Of a stretch of 12,395 bases of DNA, positions 7,025-12,395 are shown piece by piece; position 1 is the stretch's first letter; every line of letters starts with the position of its first letter. Source of the DNA: JBKJTP01 sp046590195 (GTDB taxonomy: Bacteria > Bacteroidota > Ignavibacteria > Palsa-1295). Both the position numbers and the translations under genes were made by a program. The stretch covers positions 1 through 12,395 of the forward strand of contig JBKJTP010000082.1 of the NCBI GenBank assembly GCA_046590195.1, given 5' to 3'. The notes beneath the pieces were generated by a model. The model searched no databases. It was not told the origin of the DNA and was given only the letters and a program-made list of their open reading frames with translations.

Positions 7025-8013
7025 AGCACGACTACTGAATCTTCGACAACCTCGGTCTCCGTCCAGACGCCCATCTTCGAGAATTTCTCAACGCGGCGCG
7101 AAAGCGCTGCACCACGCGTGAAATCCTGTTGGCGAAGCGTACTGATCTCATTGATCAGAATCTCCTTCAGCGTATCGAACATCATCTGAGGTTCGCGGTG
7201 TGCGCCGCCATCAGGCTCTGGTACGATGCGATCGATGATGCCGTGTCCAAGCAAGTCTGTCGCAGTAAGCTTCAACGCTTCTGCTGCCTGCTCCTTGTAA
7301 TTCCAATTCCGCCACAAGATCGATGAGCATGATTCCGGCGCGATAACCGAATACCATGAGTGCTCGAGCATCAGCACGCGATCACCAACACCGATACCGA
7401 GCGCACCACCCGATGCACCTTCACCGATAACGCAGATGACGATCGGAACCTGCAAGCGTGACATCTCGAGCAGATTGCGCGCGATGGCTTCCGCCTGTCC
7501 GCGCTCCTCTGCTTCAAGTCCAGGGAAAGCACCTGGCGTATCAAGTAAGCAAATAACCGGGCGATCGAACTTCTCAGCAAGCTTCATCAATCGAAGCGCC
7601 TTTCGATAACCCTCAGGATTCGGCATACCAAAGTTGCGATGAACATTCTGCTTTGTGTCGCGGCCCTTCTGATGTCCGATGATCATCACCGGACCCGCTT
7701 CGCCGAGTTCTGCGAAGCCGCCAACGATTGCGGGATCGTCGCGAAATGAGCGATCGCCATGAAGCTCCTGGAATCCCGTCGTCATGCCCGCGATATAATC
7801 GAGCGTGTACGGGCGCTCTGGATGCCGCGCAAGCTGCACGATCTGCCAGCGAGTAAGATTGCTGTAGATCTCCTTGCGAAGCTCCTCGACCTTATCCTCC
7901 ATTGACGCGATCTCATGGGTGAGATCGACTGTCTCAGCGAGGTTGCGCATTTCTTCGATCTTCTGTTCAAGCTCGAGAAGCGGCTTCTCGAATTCGAGCG
8001 TGTATTTTGCCAT
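7021..8013 (-). CDS. accA: Acetyl-CoA carboxylase carboxyltransferase subunit alpha
   Basis: AccA pairs with AccD to move the carboxyl group from biotin on AccB to acetyl-CoA, making malonyl-CoA for fatty-acid synthesis in the cytoplasm. The 330-residue protein is of usual length. It begins with the helical N-terminal region (about 8-50), followed by YTLDYI (69-74), FQELHGDRSF (81-90), GHQKGRDTKQN (113-123), PEGYRKALRLM (133-143), DTPGAFPG (158-165), a glycine-rich oxyanion loop GEGASGGALGIGVGD (197-211) and APESCSSILWR (225-235), all family hallmarks. The start ATG at 8013 has no Shine-Dalgarno and follows a 45-nt gap after the glycosyltransferase fusion gene. accD and the biotin genes are not in the window. 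Its stop overlaps the next gene by 4 nt. Confidence 0.97.
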   Translation of the reverse strand: MAKYTLEFEKPLLELEQKIEEMRNLAETVDLTHEIASMEDKVEELRKEIYSNLTRWQIVQLARHPERPYTLDYIAGMTTGFQELHGDRSFRDDPAIVGGFAELGEAGPVMIIGHQKGRDTKQNVHRNFGMPNPEGYRKALRLMKLAEKFDRPVICLLDTPGAFPGLEAEERGQAEAIARNLLEMSRLQVPIVICVIGEGASGGALGIGVGDRVLMLEHSWYSVIAPESCSSILWRNWNYKEQAAEALKLTATDLLGHGIIDRIVPEPDGGAHREPQMMFDTLKEILINEISTLRQQDFTRGAALSRRVEKFSKMGVWTETEVVEDSVVVL

Positions 8014-8058
8014 GGTGATATAAAAGTCAATAGCTACAGCCTCTCTTGCGAGCGGCTG

Positions 8059-10071
8059 CTATCTTCGCCGTAAAAAGAGCGAGCGGAATAAAATCTCAAG
8101 GTCCATCCCAAGCGAGTGATGCCTGGCGTAATAAAGATCAAGCTGTTCAATATCTTCGTCGCGTGCATCTGCTGGTGATGCAAGTGTGATCGCTGCAAGG
8201 CTCGTCAGCCCAGCTTTTGATAGTTGCAAGCCCTTCGATCTGGCCGCAACCCCTACGAGCGAGAGATCGCCACGGAGCACCTGGTTGAGCTTGGTAACAT
8301 TCTCTCGGGCACCTTCGTCCTTTGACACGGCGGCATAAAGCGCCACGAATGGTAGAGCCAATGCGGAAAGGCTGACATCGACGATGCGTTTTGCGAACTT
8401 GTGCGACAAGCGCTGCACGTTATACTCCAACGGTATCAGGCCAAGCACCGTATCAGGTCCCTCAGTCAGCATCTCGATCTTTCGGCGGCCCAAGATCACA
8501 TCAGTAGCTGAAGGCACAACGTTGAAATTCACAATATCCGATGGATTCTGCTCCGAGACCTGCTGCATCACATGCAGCATCTCCGAATAAGGCAGCGCAT
8601 TGCTCGCGAAGATGACCTCGTTGATCTTCTTCTCACGGATGTACTTAGGCAGCGTTGATGTTGCGGCGACTACCAATTGATTAGGCAGGATCTCCTGTCC
8701 GATCGATGTGAGATCGTGACCAACGAATCCCTCCACCTTATAGCGCAGCATGATCTCCGAGCGCGAGAGCAACTGAGCGATACGAATAGCTTCTGCATCG
8801 GTGCCGACGATCAGTGTCGAGCGCAGCATCGGCTTCGCAGAGTACTCACCGCCAAAGCGGACACGATCGACGATGCGAAGCGCGATACGCGAGACGACCA
8901 TCAACGCGATGTAGATCGCAGAGACGAGCAACACCAGCGAGCGGCTCGAAGCAAATTCCTTGAAAAAGTATGTAAGTGACGATAGAGCGATCAATGAGAT
9001 CAACGCGCCCGCTAGCAATTGCCTCGTACTGCGCCGGTTATCTGGAATGTATGCCTTCGCAAACCAAAGCGCGGTTACAACTACTAACGGCGGGACGATG
9101 AGCGCTGCAGGATAATCGTAGCTAGGCAATCCGAGCCAATAGCCGAATGTAAGCTTCGACGCTAAGAGAACGCCCCCTGCAACTGCAAAGGCATCCAGCG
9201 CCATGACAATAACGGCACCGCGGTGCTTCTTTACGATAGCAAGCAGCGAGCGGAGAAAGATGCCGAGACGCAATAGCGTTGCGAATACAATGCTCGATCC
9301 ATAATTCTTCTTGATGAAGATATGCATCGCATCGTAGAACACCTTCACTTCGTTCATCGCGCTGCGCTTCGTCGACTCACCCTTGAAGTGGATCGTAGCA
9401 GTGACCGGTGCGTAGTAGACAGCAAGTCCGGCTTTCTTTACGCGAAAGCAAAGATCGAGATCTTCGCCATACATGAAGTAATCTTCGTCGAATCCCTGCG
9501 TCTTCTCGTAGGCTTCGCGAGAGAGCAGCATGAATGCACCGCCAAGTGCATCTACTTCGTAGGTCTCATTGACCGGCAGATAGGTAAGATTGTATTGCGC
9601 GAAGAGCTTGGAGTTTGGGAAAAGCGCGCTTAAGCCGAAGAGCTTCGTAAAGCTCGCCCATGGCGTTGGGAAGCCACGGCGGCAGCTAAGCTGGAATGAG
9701 CCATCGGCGTTAAGCAACTTGCAGCCGGACATGCCTGCCTTCGGATGCGTGCGCATGAACTCCACCATCTTCTCGAGCGTGTCCTCGGCAACGATGGTGT
9801 CGGGATTCAGCAGCAGCAAATACTCACCTGTTGCTTCGCGAAGCGCAATGTTATTCGCTTTACCGAAACCGAGATTCTCGTTGAGCGCGGAAAGCTTGAC
9901 CTGTGGAAATTCCTCGCGCACCATGCGTACGCTATCGTCTTCGCTATCGTTATCAACGACGAATACTTCACCTGTAAGCTTACCTGAATCGAGTGCATGG
10001 AATACACTCTTCAGAGCTCCGCGAAGGAATTCTTTGACGTTGTAACTAACGATGACGATGGAGATATCCAC
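8059..10071 (-). CDS. GT2 glycosyltransferase fused to membrane and degenerate sugar-phosphate transferase module
   Basis: A 670-residue fusion. Residues 1 to about 265 are a GT-A, family 2 transferase of the rhamnosyltransferase type: VVDNDSED (38-45), NLGFGKANN (66-74), LLNPDT (87-92), GGAFMLLSR (177-185) and YGEDLDLCFRV (201-211), so nucleotide-sugar and metal sites look intact. Then about four membrane helices (around 286-306, 321-339, 352-370, 378-396) and a Rossmann-like segment starting STLIVGTDAEA (418-428), as in WcaJ/WbaP-type polyprenyl-phosphate glycosyl-1-phosphate transferases. The end (about 551-670) resembles their catalytic domain, with KRIVDVSLSALALP (561-574), VLRGDLSLVG (598-607), GLTSL and LDLYYARHHSLGMDLEILF. 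It lacks the KFRSM-type middle, and the DE catalytic pair reads EN (590-591). It is probably an active GT2 with an inactive transferase tail. The start is GTG, 7 nt after the upstream stop. Confidence 0.85.
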   Translation of the reverse strand: MDISIVIVSYNVKEFLRGALKSVFHALDSGKLTGEVFVVDNDSEDDSVRMVREEFPQVKLSALNENLGFGKANNIALREATGEYLLLLNPDTIVAEDTLEKMVEFMRTHPKAGMSGCKLLNADGSFQLSCRRGFPTPWASFTKLFGLSALFPNSKLFAQYNLTYLPVNETYEVDALGGAFMLLSREAYEKTQGFDEDYFMYGEDLDLCFRVKKAGLAVYYAPVTATIHFKGESTKRSAMNEVKVFYDAMHIFIKKNYGSSIVFATLLRLGIFLRSLLAIVKKHRGAVIVMALDAFAVAGGVLLASKLTFGYWLGLPSYDYPAALIVPPLVVVTALWFAKAYIPDNRRSTRQLLAGALISLIALSSLTYFFKEFASSRSLVLLVSAIYIALMVVSRIALRIVDRVRFGGEYSAKPMLRSTLIVGTDAEAIRIAQLLSRSEIMLRYKVEGFVGHDLTSIGQEILPNQLVVAATSTLPKYIREKKINEVIFASNALPYSEMLHVMQQVSEQNPSDIVNFNVVPSATDVILGRRKIEMLTEGPDTVLGLIPLEYNVQRLSHKFAKRIVDVSLSALALPFVALYAAVSKDEGARENVTKLNQVLRGDLSLVGVAARSKGLQLSKAGLTSLAAITLASPADARDEDIEQLDLYYARHHSLGMDLEILFRSLFLRRR

Positions 10072-10078
10072 TGGTAGG

Positions 10079-10822
10079 TTATAGCTCTCCCTTTATCGCA
10101 CGCCACTTGAGCATCCACACCATTCCGACGGCCTCGCGCATGATCGCCTTGCTCATCTTGCTTGTACCGGCGTGACGATCGACGAAGACAATCGGTATCT
10201 CCTTGATCGTGAAGCCCTTGCGCCACGCGCGGAAATTCATTTCGATCTGGAAAGCATAGCCGTTCGAACGGATGTCATCAAGATCGATCGCCTCGAGCAC
10301 CTTACGACGGAAACACTTGAAGCCACCCGTCGCATCCTGCACCTTGATGCCGGTGATCGTGCGTGCATACATGTTCGCATAATACGAAAGCAGCAGACGG
10401 CGCAACGGCCAATTCGCTACGTTCGCACCACTGATGTAACGTGAACCGATCACTAAGTCGTAGGTCTTGATCTCGCGAAGAAAGACCGGCAACTCATTCG
10501 GGTCATGCGAGAAATCGGCGTCCATCTCGAAGATGTAATCGAAGCCGTGCTCGAGGCCATACTTAAAGCCTGCGACATAAGCTGTGCCCAATCCCATCTT
10601 CCCCATGCGTTGCATGAGATGCACTTTATCGGGGCCGAATTCCTCCGGTCGCTGCATCTCACGAACGAGATCAGCAGTGCCATCAGGAGAATTATCATCA
10701 ACAACGAGCACGCTGATAGCAGTGTCCGAAATATTCGTCTGCTGCGCGAGTACAGCCGTCGTGATATTTCGGATGTTATCCTTCTCGTTGTAGGTCGGTA
10801 TGATGATCAGTGCACGCTGCAT
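10079..10822 (-). CDS. Polyprenol monophosphomannose synthase-like GT2 (DPM1-type)
   Basis: A 247-residue family 2 glycosyltransferase resembling dolichol/polyprenol-phosphate mannose synthases, which load a hexose from GDP- or UDP-sugar onto polyprenyl phosphate at the inner membrane face. Visible motifs: IIIPTYNEKDNI (6-17), VVDDNSPDGTADLV (40-53), the metal-binding MDADFSHDP (100-108), GSRYISGA (126-133), NWPLRR (137-142), DATGGFKCFRRKVL (163-176), GYAFQIEM (188-195) and an RHAGTSKMS acceptor loop (216-224). There are no C-terminal membrane helices, like the soluble, peripherally bound DPM1 class. Whether the donor is mannose or another sugar cannot be read off. The start is ATG, 37 nt after the aminotransferase stop. 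Its product could supply a lipid-linked sugar for surface glycan or protein glycosylation. Confidence 0.9.
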   Translation of the reverse strand: MQRALIIIPTYNEKDNIRNITTAVLAQQTNISDTAISVLVVDDNSPDGTADLVREMQRPEEFGPDKVHLMQRMGKMGLGTAYVAGFKYGLEHGFDYIFEMDADFSHDPNELPVFLREIKTYDLVIGSRYISGANVANWPLRRLLLSYYANMYARTITGIKVQDATGGFKCFRRKVLEAIDLDDIRSNGYAFQIEMNFRAWRKGFTIKEIPIVFVDRHAGTSKMSKAIMREAVGMVWMLKWRAIKGEL

Positions 10823-10859
10823 TACATCTTGGGTTTGTACGAGAGATTAGAAAGAGAGG

Positions 10860-11996
10860 TCATGCTAGTGCCTCAATGACCTTGCCTGCAATATACCGTG
10901 CATCGTCAGTCGAGAGCTCGGAATGCATCGGCAGCGCAAGGATATGCTCTGAGGCATACTCTGCATTCGGCATGCTGCCCTGCTTCTGACCAAAGTCATA
11001 AGCTGGTTGCATGTGCAAAGGAACGGGATAATAAATATTGTGTGGGATCTTCTCAGCCTTAAGCTTGGCTGAGACCTCATCGCGGCTGCCTTGCTTGAGA
11101 ATGATCGAGTACTGATGCCAGATCGAACTCGCCTCAGGACGGACGAAAGGTGTCACGATCGGGTCTGCGTGAGCTGCGAACTCGCTGGTGTATGCAGCCG
11201 CTGCTGCTGTACGCGTGGCATTCCACTCATCGAGATACTGCAGCTTTACTTTGAGGATCGCAGCCTGGATCGAATCCAAACGGCTATTGACGCCGAGCTT
11301 ATCGTGATAATAGGTCTTGGTCGAGCCATGATTCGCGATGGAACGAAGCTTCTCCGCAAAGTCATCGTTGTTTGTTGTCACCATTCCGGCATCACCGAAC
11401 GCACCGAGATTTTTCGATGGATAGAACGAGATCGATCCGATGTCGCCAAGTCCGCAAACCTTCTGCCCATTCCATGTCGCGCCTACTGCCTGCGCAGCAT
11501 CCTCGATCACAAAGAGATTGTGCTTCTTCGCGATCGCATTAATAGCGTCCATATCGCAAGGTTGTCCGAAAAGATGCACTGGGATGATCGCCTTCGTGCG
11601 TGAGGTGATCTTCTCTTCGATCTTCGTGACGTCGATGTTAAATGTGTCAGGCTCGATATCGACATAGACGGGCACGCCGCCGTTGATCGCGATCGTCTCT
11701 GTTGTTGCGACGAATGTGAATGGAGTCGTGATGACCTCGTCACCTGTATTCAAACCAATCGCCATCAATGCGATGTGCAAGGCATCGGTGCCATTCGCGC
11801 AGCCGATAGCATGTTTGACGCCCAGATAGGCTGCCATGTCAGCCTCGAACTCCTTCACGCGCGGTCCATTGATATAGGCACCACTATGAACGACATCCAG
11901 GATCGCGCTATCGATCTCACTCTGATAGCGCTTGTACTGGCCGAGAACATCGACCATCTGAATAGATTTCTGTGTCACACTTTCTACAACACTCAC
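10860..11996 (-). CDS. DegT/DnrJ/EryC1/StrS-family nucleotide-sugar aminotransferase
   Basis: A 378-residue PLP enzyme that aminates a keto-sugar nucleotide, usually using glutamate, during synthesis of amino-sugars for surface polysaccharides. The fold-type I core is complete: GANGTDAL-like CANGTDALHIAL (66-77), TPFTFVATTETI (91-102), EDAAQAVGA (165-173) with Asp166 to hold the pyridine nitrogen, and SFYPSKNLGAFGDAG (190-204) with Lys195 as the PLP Schiff-base lysine, then NSRLDSIQAAIL (237-248). The NSRLD...QAAIL region resembles the WbpE/WlbC sugar-acid branch, but this is only a suggestion. The start is GTG at 11996; the ATG at residue 14 (11957) is a possible alternative, because the conserved part begins at VDVLGQY. 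It lies 18 nt after the sugar transferase stop. Confidence 0.93.
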   Translation of the reverse strand: MSVVESVTQKSIQMVDVLGQYKRYQSEIDSAILDVVHSGAYINGPRVKEFEADMAAYLGVKHAIGCANGTDALHIALMAIGLNTGDEVITTPFTFVATTETIAINGGVPVYVDIEPDTFNIDVTKIEEKITSRTKAIIPVHLFGQPCDMDAINAIAKKHNLFVIEDAAQAVGATWNGQKVCGLGDIGSISFYPSKNLGAFGDAGMVTTNNDDFAEKLRSIANHGSTKTYYHDKLGVNSRLDSIQAAILKVKLQYLDEWNATRTAAAAAYTSEFAAHADPIVTPFVRPEASSIWHQYSIILKQGSRDEVSAKLKAEKIPHNIYYPVPLHMQPAYDFGQKQGSMPNAEYASEHILALPMHSELSTDDARYIAGKVIEALA

Positions 11997-12014
11997 TTGC
12001 GTACTGCTTAAACG

Positions 12015-12395
12015 TTATGCGTGCTCCTTACCCTTGACCACACGCTTCAAAAAGGTGAGGAACAGGATCTTGATATCGAGACGGAAAGACATCGACTCGA
12101 TGTACATCAGGTCGTACTTGACCTTGTTGCGCACATCGTCAATGTTCTCATCATACTTATACTCCATCGCTGCGAAGAGACTCGTGATACCCGGGCGCAC
12201 TTTGTGGCGGCGCTTGTAGTACGGGATCTCCTTCGCAAATTCTTCAACGAACACTTCTCTCTCTGGACGCGGACCAACAAGCGACATATCCCCGATCAGG
12301 ATGTTGATCAACTGCGGCGCTTCATCGATATGGGTACGGCGGATGAACTTGCCGAACGGTGTCACGCGTGGGTCATTCTTCTGTGCCCATTGCGC
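12015..12395 (-). CDS. Polyprenyl-phosphate sugar-1-phosphate transferase, C-terminal part (5' end outside window)
   Basis: The last 126 residues of a bacterial sugar transferase (WcaJ/WbaP/PglC superfamily), which transfers a sugar phosphate from a nucleotide sugar to undecaprenyl phosphate to start glycan assembly on the inner membrane. The frame is open to the right edge. Landmarks are WAQKNDPRVTPFG.F.RRTHIDEAPQLINIL, with the Asp-Glu pair (codons 12321-12326) equivalent to the catalytic dyad described in PglC, GDMSLVGPRPER, HKVRPGITSLFAA and YDLMYIESMSFRLDIKILF. All are conserved, so this copy looks active. It is the first gene of the minus-strand run that can be seen; the sugar used is unknown. 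Confidence 0.92.
   Translation of the reverse strand, partial: AQWAQKNDPRVTPFGKFIRRTHIDEAPQLINILIGDMSLVGPRPEREVFVEEFAKEIPYYKRRHKVRPGITSLFAAMEYKYDENIDDVRNKVKYDLMYIESMSFRLDIKILFLTFLKRVVKGKEHA

Noticed and set aside
8062..8421. Frameshift or pseudogene decay in the fusion's sugar-transferase domain
   Set aside because: The frame is continuous to a stop just after the conserved C-terminal end, and both flanks of the missing middle are in the same frame, so an in-frame loss is likelier.
1..12395. CRISPR arrays, tRNA or rRNA genes, insertion sequences
   Set aside because: No direct-repeat/spacer pattern, cloverleaf or transposase was seen, and coding genes fill nearly the whole window.

Overview
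The window is a compact, gene-dense bacterial stretch (GC a little above 50% by eye) with no RNA genes, mobile elements or CRISPR. Almost every gene start lacks a Shine-Dalgarno sequence, start codons are mixed ATG/GTG/TTG, and there is a short lipoprotein signal. This fits the broad Bacteroidota/Chlorobi side of the tree (for example Kapabacteria or Ignavibacteria), but the lineage guess is only inference.

Left block, plus strand (1-2165): the 3' end of quinolinate synthase nadA, then 3 nt later a short-chain dehydrogenase with a pteridine-reductase-like cofactor motif, then a LOG-family (TIGR00730-like) nucleotide phosphoribohydrolase-like protein carrying two unusual insertions. The block ends in a perfect 17-bp stem-loop at 2172-2209, which separates it from a convergent minus-strand block.

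Right block, minus strand (12395 down to 2275): eleven genes with gaps of at most 61 nt and several overlaps, so probably one or a few long transcripts whose promoter lies beyond the right edge. In transcription order: the 3' part of a sugar-phosphate transferase (polyprenyl phosphate glycosyl-1-phosphate transferase), a DegT-type sugar aminotransferase, a polyprenol-phosphate mannosyltransferase-like GT2, a 670-aa fusion of a GT2 glycosyltransferase to a membrane and degenerate sugar-transferase module, accA, a small membrane-anchored protein of unknown function, a YbgC-like acyl-CoA thioesterase, nadC, a carboxymuconolactone-decarboxylase-fold protein, a beta-propeller lipoprotein, and proline dehydrogenase. 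The first four form the tail of a cell-surface glycan assembly cluster. The rest is core metabolism (fatty-acid initiation, NAD synthesis, proline catabolism) in the same orientation.

The most notable item is the 670-aa fusion. Its C-terminal sugar-transferase domain keeps the outer framework of the family but has lost the middle and the catalytic Asp-Glu pair, while a copy with that pair intact sits at the upstream end of the same gene run. nadA and nadC both lie in the window but in separate, opposed transcription units. No intergenic stretch exceeds about 110 nt.
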